From Ferdinandcohnia salidurans (GTDB taxonomy: Bacteria > Bacillota > Bacilli > Bacillales > Bacillaceae_L), in assembly GCF_042680725.1 (NCBI RefSeq), contig NZ_JBHUEK010000022.1, positions 1 to 64,000 of the forward strand: a stretch of 64,000 nucleotides of DNA, in the 5' to 3' direction. The notes below the pieces were generated by a model. That model saw only the letters and a program-made list of their open reading frames with translations. It had not been told where the DNA came from and did not search any database. This document shows positions 9,547 through 16,466 of this stretch, piece after piece (positions within the stretch are counted from its first letter, which is position 1; each line of letters starts with the position of its first letter). The position numbers and the translations under genes were made by a program.

Positions 9547-10125
9547 ATGAAACATGAAGAAAAAATGGCCTCCATCAAAGAAGCGCTCCTTTTTAGTCAG
9601 AGAATCGCACAGCTAAGTAAGGCATTATGGAAATCTATTGAAAAGGACTGGCAACAATGGATCAAGCCTTATGATTTAAATATTAATGAACATCATATTA
9701 TTTGGATAGCGTATCATTTGAAAGGTGCTTCAATTTCAGAGATTGCTAAGTTTGGAGTTATGCATGTTTCAACTGCATTTAACTTTTCTAAAAAGTTAGA
9801 GGAACGTGGACTTTTACAATTTTCAAAAAAGGAAAATGATAAGCGTAACACGTATATCGAGTTGACACCCAAAGGAGAAGAAATCTTTTTAAAAATTGTG
9901 GAAAGCTATAATCCTAGTAAAAATGGAGTTTTGGAAGGAGCAATTCCACTTAAGAAGCTTTACGGTAAGTTCCCAGAAATCGTTGAAGTTATGAGCATTG
10001 TCCGTAACATATATGGAGACGATTATATGGAAATCTTCGAGAAATCATTCCGAAACATTGAAGATGATTTTATTGAAGTAGATGGAAAGCTTTACAAACG
10101 AGTAGAGGAAAAAATAGAGTTGTAA
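9547..10125 (+). CDS. hpr: transition-state regulator Hpr (ScoC), MarR family
   Basis: A 192-residue MarR-type winged-helix repressor. The segment from KALWKSIEKDWQQWIKPYDL through NEHHIIWIAYHLKGASISEI and FGVMHVSTAFNFSKKLEERG is the near-invariant core of Bacillus ScoC/Hpr, which represses protease genes and sporulation functions. The ATG at 9547 gives the usual N-terminus; an upstream in-frame GTG at 9535 overlaps the GTGGGTG site. The C-terminal tail is about ten residues shorter than in B. subtilis (203). It is flanked by yhaH and yhaI as in Bacillus. Confidence 0.95.
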   Translation: MKHEEKMASIKEALLFSQRIAQLSKALWKSIEKDWQQWIKPYDLNINEHHIIWIAYHLKGASISEIAKFGVMHVSTAFNFSKKLEERGLLQFSKKENDKRNTYIELTPKGEEIFLKIVESYNPSKNGVLEGAIPLKKLYGKFPEIVEVMSIVRNIYGDDYMEIFEKSFRNIEDDFIEVDGKLYKRVEEKIEL

Positions 10126-10131
10126 TCTCGA

Positions 10132-10473
10132 TTAGTTTATTTTGTTGATTATCCCTTTAAACTCGTACATTAAAGGGGTATATTTTCTTTCTTTAGCTAA
10201 TACGTCGATTGTTGTTTTTGGATCTAAGTGGGGATGAAGCATCCCAACAAATTGAGTTAAAAGCGGCGTGAAACATATAAATCCCTCCGCTTTTTGTTTT
10301 TTATATTTAATGCTCATCTCTTCACAAAGGTCTAATAAGTCTTCAACGTCTTTTTTTGTTAATTTTGCTTCCATAATTAATTGATGAAACGGTGGTAACT
10401 GATCCCCTAACAACGGTAAGATGAGTGACTGATAATATTCAAGTCGCTCCAAACGCTCTTCAATTGACTCCAT
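10132..10473 (-). CDS. yhaI: DUF1878 family protein YhaI
   Basis: A 113-residue soluble helical protein (MESIEERLERLEYYQSLILP...), exactly the length of B. subtilis YhaI. The ATG at 10473 has a GAGGTG site 6 bases upstream; the in-frame GTG at 10482 lies within that site and is rejected as start. It is convergent with hpr, whose stop is only 6 bases away, so the two mRNAs overlap at their 3' ends. It may fold as a small alpha-helical bundle. Its function is unknown. Confidence 0.88.
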   Translation of the reverse strand: MESIEERLERLEYYQSLILPLLGDQLPPFHQLIMEAKLTKKDVEDLLDLCEEMSIKYKKQKAEGFICFTPLLTQFVGMLHPHLDPKTTIDVLAKERKYTPLMYEFKGIINKIN

Positions 10474-10713
10474 AGTTAACACCTCAAATTCTTTTTTGAA
10501 TGAAATTGTTTTTAAATAATATGCCCAAAAACCGCGAAAAAAGTCGAAAAAACATGTATTTTATCGTTCTTTTGGATACCTATTGCATTTTTGTTAGAAA
10601 CAAAGTAAAGTAGTTTAGTAAGTTTAGAGTAACTAATTTAGAAATTTTTTTTACTTTGATTTGGATACGACTTCCAATTATTTACTTCTTATGATTGCGG
10701 ATGGTGATTAGGT

Positions 10714-11253
10714 ATGACTTGTTGGAAAACCATTAATCTTTCAAAGGATTATGGATTCCATCGAATTGTGTTGGTATCCTTGATATCAATGTTCATTGCA
10801 TTTATTCTTTTTTATTTGCCAATGAATCTTATGTATTCTTCAATTAAACTAAATGAAGATGGATCAATTTATTTTTTATTAGCTTTATTGTTGATTTATC
10901 CATTACATGCAGCCCTGCATGTTTTACCGTTTTGGGTAACTGGTAAAAAACTAAAAGTAACATTTAAATGGATGTACGGAATCATTCCAATTGTTTCTAC
11001 TCGTTCAAAAGATGCACTTTCTAAACCGTTTATCATTTTTGTAATGAGTACACCATTTTTATTGATTACTACTCTTATGCTTGGTGCGTGTATTGCATTT
11101 CCGGTCTATATACATTATTTTTCCATTATTGCAGCGATCAATTTTGGATTATGTGTTCCTGATTTTATCTATTTAGGTCAGTTTATTAAGGCACCAAGAT
11201 CTTGTACTGTTGAAGAAGTAGAGGATGGCTATGATATTTTAATTCATAAATAA
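10714..11253 (+). CDS. DUF3267 membrane protein (putative zincin), YhaJ position
   Basis: A 179-residue integral membrane protein with about four helices. It resembles the DUF3267 family, which is predicted to contain metal-dependent membrane peptidases. In place of a full HExxH motif this copy reads HAALH (about residues 69-73), so the zinc-site glutamate is missing and activity is doubtful. By neighbourhood (next to yhaI and hpr) it sits where yhaJ lies in B. subtilis; I do not assign the symbol. The ATG lacks a strong Shine-Dalgarno sequence (GGTGATTAGGT upstream). Confidence 0.7.
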   Translation: MTCWKTINLSKDYGFHRIVLVSLISMFIAFILFYLPMNLMYSSIKLNEDGSIYFLLALLLIYPLHAALHVLPFWVTGKKLKVTFKWMYGIIPIVSTRSKDALSKPFIIFVMSTPFLLITTLMLGACIAFPVYIHYFSIIAAINFGLCVPDFIYLGQFIKAPRSCTVEEVEDGYDILIHK

Positions 11254-11383
11254 CTTTATTTATTTGGGATTTTGAAGTAATGAATAAAGTTGAGCCTTCT
11301 GGGAGTCTTAGATTTTCATGATTGAACAAAATCTAGGGGAAAAAATGCCACGGCATATTTGATTTTAGATGGGGGGATGAGGA

Positions 11384-11563
11384 GTGCTCTTATTTTATAT
11401 TCCATTTGCTGCTTTTATTTTGTTTTACATTAATCAAATGACTTACCGGCTATGTGAGCAAAAAGAAATTCCTGATGACCGCCAGCCAAAAGTTTATCGA
11501 ACAATTAATATTTTAATTACCATTTTACTTATTTCCTCCTATGTAGAGGTCTTGTTTACGTAA
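11384..11563 (+). CDS. small two-helix membrane protein (59 residues)
   Basis: A GTG-initiated ORF preceded by a GGGGGG run 7 bases upstream. It encodes MLLFYIPFAAFILFYINQM, a short polar loop with many charged residues (CEQKEIPDDRQPK), and a second hydrophobic helix ending EVLFT. It is followed immediately by a terminator, which supports a real gene. It lies between the DUF3267 gene and prsA, the position of a small gene in B. subtilis. I do not recognise the family; a hairpin membrane protein is the simplest reading. Confidence 0.6.
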   Translation: MLLFYIPFAAFILFYINQMTYRLCEQKEIPDDRQPKVYRTINILITILLISSYVEVLFT

Positions 11564-11567
11564 ATGG

Positions 11568-11611
11568 AAAAAGGATGACCGATTTTTTCGGCCATCCTTT
11601 TTCTTTTTTGA
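11568..11611 (+). terminator. terminator after the 59-residue ORF
   Basis: A stem of 10 bp plus 3 bp broken by one mismatch (11568-11581 with 11589-11602) is followed by TTTTCTTTTTT-like sequence. Confidence 0.8.
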
Positions 11612-11628
11612 ATATGGTTTTCTAAATT

Positions 11629-11803
11629 GTCTAGCTTAAGCGCCTAGCCCCTCTCTGGTCTAGCCAACCTGTCAAGAAGGATAAAAGGCATCCTTCTTGA
11701 AAGCTTTACTTATGCTTGTCGGACTTGCGCAGGAAGTGCTGACGTCCACGTTAGCCACAGGACGTGGCTGTTTTTAGTGGACGATCAATAAGCTTAAGCT
11801 TTT
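11629..11803. repeat. degenerate palindromic intergenic repeat, copy A
   Basis: A non-coding segment beginning GTCTAGCTTAAGCGCC and ending AGCTTAAGCTTTT. It contains a 9-bp hairpin (about 11675-11699) and the block CTTATGCTTGTC. The same blocks, in the same order, occur at 51259-51380. It resembles the short palindromic elements scattered between genes in many Bacillaceae genomes. Compared with the other copy it carries an extra GC-rich segment of about 50 bases near 11720-11780. Confidence 0.6.
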
Positions 11804-11804
11804 C

Positions 11805-11888
11805 TTAGAACCAAGCAGCACCAACGATGATTAGAAGGATGAATAACACGACGATTAGCGCGAATCCACCAGCGTATCCGTGACCCAT
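11805..11888 (-). CDS. YjcZ-family sporulation mini-protein
   Basis: A 27-residue ORF whose product starts MGHGYAGGFALIVVLFILL and ends IVGAAWF, the standard form of the YjcZ/YhzE family of tiny spore-associated membrane proteins: a Gly/Tyr/Ala head and one hydrophobic helix. A perfect GGAGGTG site lies 4 bases upstream of the ATG. The motif GCATAAAATA, 26-35 bases upstream of the ATG, fits a sigma-K -10 element (CATAnnnTA); I see no convincing -35. Its exact role is unknown. Confidence 0.88.
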   Translation of the reverse strand: MGHGYAGGFALIVVLFILLIIVGAAWF

Positions 11889-11945
11889 AGTAACACCTCC
11901 AATATCTTAGTACGGTATTTTATGCGAAATCATTTGTGAACGAAT

Positions 11946-11962
11946 AGGCGAGTGTCTCGCCT
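11946..11962. other. hairpin between the YjcZ-like gene and prsA
   Basis: A 7-bp perfect stem with a 3-base loop (11946-11952 with 11956-11962) sits in the 305-base gap between the YjcZ-like start and prsA. It has no T tract in either direction. The rest of the gap should hold the two divergent promoters; GTTATAGTAA near 12125-12135 is a possible -10 for prsA, but I see no clear -35. Confidence 0.4.
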
Positions 11963-12193
11963 TTAGGAATTCTTTTTCACAATCAACTGAATTTTTGAAC
12001 TTGAAAGGCTAAAGCCTTGTTATTCAGTTCACTATATCCTATTCGCATAAAGCCTATATGACTGTGCGAATGTCCCAGATTTTTGAATAATCTTGCGAAA
12101 ATGTTTTCTTTCTTTTTTAAAAGTATGTTATAGTAATTTTTGTACCCTTGGACAAACCGTATATAAAAAACGTACATAGTAGGAGTGTGTGTA

Positions 12194-13048
12194 ATGAAAA
12201 AATCAATAATTGCTTTAACAGCTGCTGTAGGTATTTTTGGTCTAAGTGCATGTAATAATGCCGACGATTCAGCAGTACTTGTAGAAACAAAAGCTGGAAA
12301 TGTAACAAAAGACGAATTATATAATGCCATGAAGGATCAAGCCGGCGCAGTGATCCTTAAAGATTTAGTTTATACTAAAGTACTATCAGAGAAATATGAA
12401 GTAACAGATAAAGAAATAGATGCAAAATATGAAGAAATGCAAGCTGCTCTAGGTGCTCAGTTTGATGCAATTGTTGAGCAAAATGGTGAGGAATTCGTTC
12501 GTGAACTTCTTAAGTCTGACATGTTAAAAGAAAAAGCAGCATTGGAAGAAGTTGAAGTGAAAGAAGGCGAAGTGGTTAAAGCCAGCCATATCTTAGCTCA
12601 AGTTCCACAGGATGCAACAGAAGAGCAAAAAGCAGAAGCTAAAAAGAAAATTGAAGAAGCCAAAGCTAAGCTTGATAGTGGTGAAAAATTCGAAGATGTA
12701 GCAAAGGAATATTCTGAAGATGGCTCTGCTCAAAATGGCGGCGATCTTGGTTGGTTTGGAAAAGGACGTATGGTTCCTGAATTTGAAGAAGTTGCCTTTA
12801 CCCTTAAAGAAGGCGAAACAAGTGATATTGTTGAATCCCAATTTGGCTATCACATCATTAAAGTAACCGGAACAACTGAAGGTTTCGATAAGATGGATCA
12901 AGAGAAAAAGGACGAAATTCGTAAAGCTTTACTTCAAGCAGACCAAACTGCTCTTCAAACTGCTTTAGACAAAGCAATTGATAATGCAGATGTGAAAGTG
13001 AAGGATGACGATTTTAAAGACTTATTCAAAGCTCCAGCAGCAGAATAA
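12194..13048 (+). CDS. prsA: foldase lipoprotein PrsA (parvulin-type peptidyl-prolyl isomerase)
   Basis: A 284-residue lipoprotein that helps secreted proteins fold outside the membrane. The signal peptide ends in the lipobox LSAC with the acylated Cys at residue 20. A chaperone-like N-domain follows, then a parvulin domain (about 127-225: KASHILAQVP, GGDLGWFGKGRMVPEFEEVAF, SQFGYHIIKV), then a helical C-terminus. The ATG at 12194 has AGGAG 8 bases upstream; an in-frame GTG at 12185 would overlap it. It is a single-gene unit with its own terminator. Hpr, encoded nearby, controls secreted proteases in relatives, but direct control of prsA cannot be claimed. Confidence 0.95.
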   Translation: MKKSIIALTAAVGIFGLSACNNADDSAVLVETKAGNVTKDELYNAMKDQAGAVILKDLVYTKVLSEKYEVTDKEIDAKYEEMQAALGAQFDAIVEQNGEEFVRELLKSDMLKEKAALEEVEVKEGEVVKASHILAQVPQDATEEQKAEAKKKIEEAKAKLDSGEKFEDVAKEYSEDGSAQNGGDLGWFGKGRMVPEFEEVAFTLKEGETSDIVESQFGYHIIKVTGTTEGFDKMDQEKKDEIRKALLQADQTALQTALDKAIDNADVKVKDDDFKDLFKAPAAE

Positions 13049-13052
13049 TGTG

Positions 13053-13082
13053 AAAGGACCGTTGATTGAACGGTCCTTTTTA
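13053..13082 (+). terminator. terminator of prsA
   Basis: A perfect 11-bp stem (13053-13063 with 13069-13079) with a 5-base loop and a T tract. It lies between convergent prsA and yhaL. Confidence 0.88.
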
Positions 13083-13093
13083 TGTGCCGTTTT

Positions 13094-13291
13094 TTACATA
13101 GCCTCTGGTTTATTCATTTGCTTAGAACGTTTCTCTTTTTCGCTATTCATACGTTCGATATATACATTGCCTTCTTGCTCAATATAGGAGTCTTCAATTT
13201 GCTTTTCCTCTCTAGATGTCCTAATCACCATATATGCACTAAAAAGAACTCCAAATAACGCTACATATACAAACCAAGGTACTGTTAACAT
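13094..13291 (-). CDS. yhaL: sporulation membrane protein YhaL
   Basis: A 65-residue protein with one N-terminal membrane helix (MLTVPWFVYVALFGVLFSAY) and a charged tail (REEKQIEDSYIEQEGNVYIE). It matches YhaL, which is needed for efficient sporulation in B. subtilis. The ATG at 13291 has AAGGAG 9 bases upstream; the longer reading frame to 13354 has no such site. A sigma-E-like promoter lies upstream (13324-13352), in keeping with a mother-cell role. It is convergent with prsA. Confidence 0.85.
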   Translation of the reverse strand: MLTVPWFVYVALFGVLFSAYMVIRTSREEKQIEDSYIEQEGNVYIERMNSEKEKRSKQMNKPEAM

Positions 13292-13323
13292 AGAATTCCA
13301 CTCCTTGTCCCACTTTTTACTTC

Positions 13324-13352
13324 TACTATATGATGAAAAATGACTAGATATC
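13324..13352 (-). promoter_or_regulatory. sigma-E-like promoter for yhaL
   Basis: Reading the minus strand, GTGATATC (-35 like) is followed after 14 bases by CATATAGT (-10 like, close to the CATACAnT consensus). The predicted start of transcription lies about 25 bases before the yhaL ATG. This is a pattern match by eye. Confidence 0.45.
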
Positions 13353-13403
13353 ACTTAATTTCATAGATTTTTGTTGGAGATGAAGAGTAGAAATGGTGGA
13401 TCA

Positions 13404-13480
13404 CTTGATTCTATCAACGTTATTTCATTTCTATCAATTTTTTTTCATTCTATTAGTCTTCATTCAGTTCTATCGATTTT
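13404..13480. repeat. short degenerate 20-bp tandem repeat
   Basis: TTCTATCAA-like blocks recur at 13409, 13429, 13448 and 13468, a spacing of 19-20 bases. The block lies between the yhaL promoter and the trpP terminator and contains no convincing gene. Confidence 0.45.
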
Positions 13481-13511
13481 AACTATTTCACAAAAAAATG
13501 GACAGAAAAAG

Positions 13512-13536
13512 GGTGCCCGCCAAATGGTCGGACACC
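13512..13536 (-). terminator. terminator of trpP
   Basis: An 8-bp stem with one G-U pair (13512-13519 with 13529-13536) and a 9-base loop is followed on the minus strand by CTTTTTCTG. Confidence 0.65.
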
Positions 13537-13548
13537 AGAAATTCATGA

Positions 13549-14067
13549 TTATGCACTAACTGTAAAGTTTGTACGTCTTATAATTTGTTGTGCAACTGGA
13601 TAAATAATCGCCATTGCAATTGTACCCATTACAGTTGCTGGGATGACTACACCGATGAACAATCCGATGAATGTTCCAGGTAGACCAGCAATAATAAGTG
13701 CAGTGTTTAAGAAAACAAATCCAGAAACTAAAATTCCTACTGCAGTAATAGCACATACCATTACTAGTGATTGTGTCTGCTTTCTTGCAACTGTAAACAT
13801 GCCATAGAATACGAATGCTGATATTAATTTATCGACAGGGTTCGCAATTTGACCACCTGGGAAGGTTGTTGTTAATGCTGAAATCACACCGCCGACAATT
13901 GCCACAAGCAACACGTATTTCTTTTCAGGGAATAACATAATTCCTAAAAACATGAAGATTAACAATAAGTCAGGCTTCATTCCTAGGTAAATTCCCGGCA
14001 TAACTGTGTGCAGTACAGCACCCATTCCAACTAATAATGCTAAAAATACTAAAACTTTTGTATTCAT
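13549..14067 (-). CDS. trpP: tryptophan transporter TrpP (YhaG)
   Basis: A 172-residue integral membrane protein with five or six helices, the same length as B. subtilis TrpP. Typical segments are MPGIYLGMKPDLLLIFMFLG and GVISALTTTFPGGQIANPVD. It is the probable tryptophan importer. The leader carries six TRAP-type triplets spaced every 5 bases that include the Shine-Dalgarno sequence (14070-14097), so tryptophan-activated TRAP should block its translation, as known for B. subtilis trpP. It lies upstream of hpr-region genes and beside serC as in Bacillus. Confidence 0.92.
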   Translation of the reverse strand: MNTKVLVFLALLVGMGAVLHTVMPGIYLGMKPDLLLIFMFLGIMLFPEKKYVLLVAIVGGVISALTTTFPGGQIANPVDKLISAFVFYGMFTVARKQTQSLVMVCAITAVGILVSGFVFLNTALIIAGLPGTFIGLFIGVVIPATVMGTIAMAIIYPVAQQIIRRTNFTVSA

Positions 14068-14069
14068 TT

Positions 14070-14097
14070 CTCATCTCTCCTCAGCTTTTCTAAGCTA
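14070..14097 (-). promoter_or_regulatory. TRAP-binding triplet array over the trpP ribosome binding site
   Basis: On the minus strand the leader reads as the triplets TAG, TAG, AAG, GAG, GAG, GAG, each separated by exactly 2 bases, and the start ATG is in the same register. Five of the six fit the (G/U)AG rule for the TRAP protein. The three GAG triplets form the Shine-Dalgarno sequence (14075-14082), so bound TRAP would prevent ribosome entry. Confidence 0.8.
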
Positions 14098-14185
14098 TAT
14101 TTTTGGATTCTCCAATAGTGCACTCATTGCCTATTGCAAGAATCTTATCTATTAGTATACCAGACTATTAGACCATTTTACAGTT

Positions 14186-15268
14186 CTAATTAACTGATTT
14201 AAAAGCCTTCATAAATGAGGCAAGGGCCTCAACAGAATCATAAGGGACCGCATTGTATATAGAAGCACGACAACCACCAATTGAGCGATGTCCATTTAAC
14301 CCTACGAATCCTTTTTCCTTTGCTTGTGCTAAAAACTTTTTCGTAAGCTCTTCGCTTGGAAGTGTGTATGACACATTCATCGTGGAACGGCTGCCTTTTT
14401 TAGCATGTGCTTTATAGAAACCATCTGATTCATCAATTGTATGATATAAAAGAGCTGCTTTTTCATTATTCTTCGCTTCAATCGCAGGTACGCCACCTTG
14501 CTCCTTGACCCATTCAAGCACAAGTGAAAGCATGTAAATTGAAAAAGTAGGTGGTGTATTATAAAGTGAATTAGATTTTACATGTGTTTTGTAATCCAGC
14601 ATGGTAGGTAGATCACTATTGCCTTCTTTTAATATGGAATCTTTAATGATAGCAACAGTTACCCCAGATGGACCAAGGTTTTTTTGAGCACCAGCATAGA
14701 TCATCCCAAATTGTTCCACATTAATTTCTCTACATAAAATATCACTGGACATATCTGCAATTAATGGCACATTGGTGTAGGTTGGGTACTTTTCCCATTG
14801 TGTCCCATAAATGGTGTTGTTTGATGTTATATGAACGTAAGCAGAGTTCTCTGAATGAGCGTTCTCACCTATTTCAGGGATGTAGTTGTATTTGTCTTCT
14901 TTACTGGATGCGACTATATTGGTTTCTCCAAGTTTATTTGCCTCATCAAGTGCTTTTTGAGACCATGAACCAGTTAATATGTAGTCACCTTTTTTACCTG
15001 GAGTTAGAAAGTTCATGGGAATCATTGAGAATTGTAAACTAGCGCCACCCTGTAAAAATAATACATGGTAGTCATCTGGAATACGCATTAGACTACGTAA
15101 ATCAGAAATAGCTTGTTGATGTACTTGGTCATATTCTTTACTACGATGACTTAATTCCATTACAGACATGCCAGTTCCTTTGAAATTATTAAGTTCGGCT
15201 TGGGCTCGAATTAACACTTCAATTGGGAGAGCAGAGGGACCGGCATTAAAATTGTATGCTCGTTGCAT
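14186..15268 (-). CDS. serC: phosphoserine aminotransferase SerC
   Basis: A 360-residue PLP enzyme making phosphoserine from phosphohydroxypyruvate in serine synthesis. It opens with YNFNAGPSALP; the PLP-binding lysine is K196 in GAQKNLGPSG. FLQGGASLQF and NGHRSIGGCRAS are further family motifs. A strong AGGAGG site precedes the ATG. It lies 118 bases upstream of the trpP start on the same strand with no obvious terminator between, so read-through into trpP is possible. Confidence 0.97.
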   Translation of the reverse strand: MQRAYNFNAGPSALPIEVLIRAQAELNNFKGTGMSVMELSHRSKEYDQVHQQAISDLRSLMRIPDDYHVLFLQGGASLQFSMIPMNFLTPGKKGDYILTGSWSQKALDEANKLGETNIVASSKEDKYNYIPEIGENAHSENSAYVHITSNNTIYGTQWEKYPTYTNVPLIADMSSDILCREINVEQFGMIYAGAQKNLGPSGVTVAIIKDSILKEGNSDLPTMLDYKTHVKSNSLYNTPPTFSIYMLSLVLEWVKEQGGVPAIEAKNNEKAALLYHTIDESDGFYKAHAKKGSRSTMNVSYTLPSEELTKKFLAQAKEKGFVGLNGHRSIGGCRASIYNAVPYDSVEALASFMKAFKSVN

Positions 15269-15385
15269 GATTGAATCCTCCTATTTTGTCGCTTTAGTTG
15301 AATAAAGTTATCTTATCATGTTTTTATGAAAAAAAAAGTGAAATTTTTAGAAAAAACACGAAATAGCGCTTTCAAGACATAAAGA

Positions 15386-15415
15386 AAGACAAGACCGTAA
15401 GTCTTGCCTTTTTAG
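15386..15415 (-). terminator. terminator of hit
   Basis: A 10-bp stem with one G-U pair (15386-15395 with 15401-15410). On the minus strand it is followed by TCTTT, a fair T tract. Confidence 0.7.
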
Positions 15416-15417
15416 GG

Positions 15418-15846
15418 TTAATTCTGTTCGATTGATTTTGAAATGCTAGAGGCAATATTTTGTAAATCATCGGCTGAGTACTGACTTTCATGAGACTTCC
15501 ATACAATGCCAAATCCATCGCCTTTTCCATAACGAGGAATGAGGTGTAAGTGGAAGTGGAATACAGATTGTCCAGCTTGCTCACCGTTATTTTGCAAAAG
15601 ATTCATACCGATTGGATTGAATTCTTTTTTTATGGCATTTGCAATGGATGGAACAACTTCAAAGATATTTTGGGCAATTTCTGGCGTTAATTCAAATACA
15701 TTTTCTTTATGTACTTTTGGGATAACAAGAGTATGTCCTTTTGATACTTGGCTGATGTCTAGGAAGGCATACACGTGTTCATTTTCAAAAACTTTTGCAC
15801 TTGGAATTTCTCCATTGATGATTTTACAAAAAATACAATCACTCAT
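15418..15846 (-). CDS. hit: HIT family protein Hit
   Basis: A 142-residue histidine-triad nucleotide-binding protein. The triad HFHLHLI is at 97-103, and CIFC (4-7) with further His residues suggests a bound zinc as in other bacterial Hit proteins. The family hydrolyses adenosine phosphoramidates and related nucleotides. It is divergent from ecsA, as in B. subtilis, but the gap to ecsA is unusually wide (620 bases) and contains repeats. An AAAGGA site lies about 10 bases before the ATG. Confidence 0.93.
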   Translation of the reverse strand: MSDCIFCKIINGEIPSAKVFENEHVYAFLDISQVSKGHTLVIPKVHKENVFELTPEIAQNIFEVVPSIANAIKKEFNPIGMNLLQNNGEQAGQSVFHFHLHLIPRYGKGDGFGIVWKSHESQYSADDLQNIASSISKSIEQN

Positions 15847-15936
15847 TTACGTCCATTCCTTTCAAAATTCAGTTAATAACTAGTATTTTATCACATGTTC
15901 TTTCGATGTTAAAATTTTCATGTTGTAATAAATTTT

Positions 15937-15984
15937 TAAAAAAAGAAAACAGGATGCGATCGCAAAGGATGCATCCTGTTTTTG
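15937..15984 (-). terminator. terminator-like hairpin between ecsA and hit
   Basis: A perfect 12-bp stem (15946-15957 with 15971-15982) and 13-base loop. On the minus strand it is followed by CTTTTTTT, a strong terminator; on the + strand only five T follow. No gene ends here on the minus strand, so it implies an unannotated transcript running from the repeats at 16013-16310 toward hit. Confidence 0.65.
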
Positions 15985-16012
15985 AAGAAGGCTTTTGTTA
16001 TAGGTTAACGGT

Positions 16013-16325
16013 ATCTTTGATAAACACCTCATTTTTTTTAGGAATGAAAGTCTTTATCTAATGGAGTGAGTCAATTCCGTAGTTCAAGCGGACCATCCCC
16101 TTGTCTAATGTTTATAAGTTAATACAACTTATAAAGCGACTAGGTAGCCTTTAACAAACACCTCATTTACAAAATAATGTTTATTTTGTTAGTGGTAATT
16201 TGTTTCGAACTTACTTTTCTCTCACATTTCCCAAAGTAACCATCCCCTTATAACAGGTATAAAAAGCTGTCGTCTAAAACAAGGATATTGTCTTTAACAA
16301 ACACCTCATTCCAGGTAGATGATTA
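16013..16325. repeat. three imperfect direct repeats of about 140 bp; candidate non-coding RNA
   Basis: The block (C)TTTAACAAACACCTCATT occurs three times, ending at 16033 (one or two changes), 16167 and 16310. ACCATCCCCTT occurs twice, at 16092 and 16239, in the same relative place. The units differ elsewhere and each has its own AT-rich hairpin (16110-16135; 16168-16190). There is no ORF of useful length on either strand. On the + strand the repeated blocks are pyrimidine-rich and complementary to Shine-Dalgarno-like sequence; on the minus strand the set ends at the hairpin at 15946-15982. Confidence 0.6.
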
Positions 16326-16466
16326 ACATCAAAGGCTTTTTTCTTGCCCTCTTCAAAAATTAGTATGGCCGTTTTTATATGTTCTATTCAAATTTTTTTA
16401 ACTATGTAAAAATGGCAATTTTTGATATGATATAGGAAATATAAGTAGGTAAGAAGGGAGCTTTAC

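Noticed and set aside
13371..13559. 62-residue frame between yhaL and trpP
   Set aside because: It spans the 20-bp repeats and the trpP terminator, and no ribosome binding site is seen.
16000..16320. Tiny ORFs starting ATGAGGTGTTTGTTAAAG on the minus strand
   Set aside because: Two of the three stop within 12 codons, they have no convincing ribosome binding sites, and the conserved block extends beyond the ORF logic; treated as RNA-level conservation instead.
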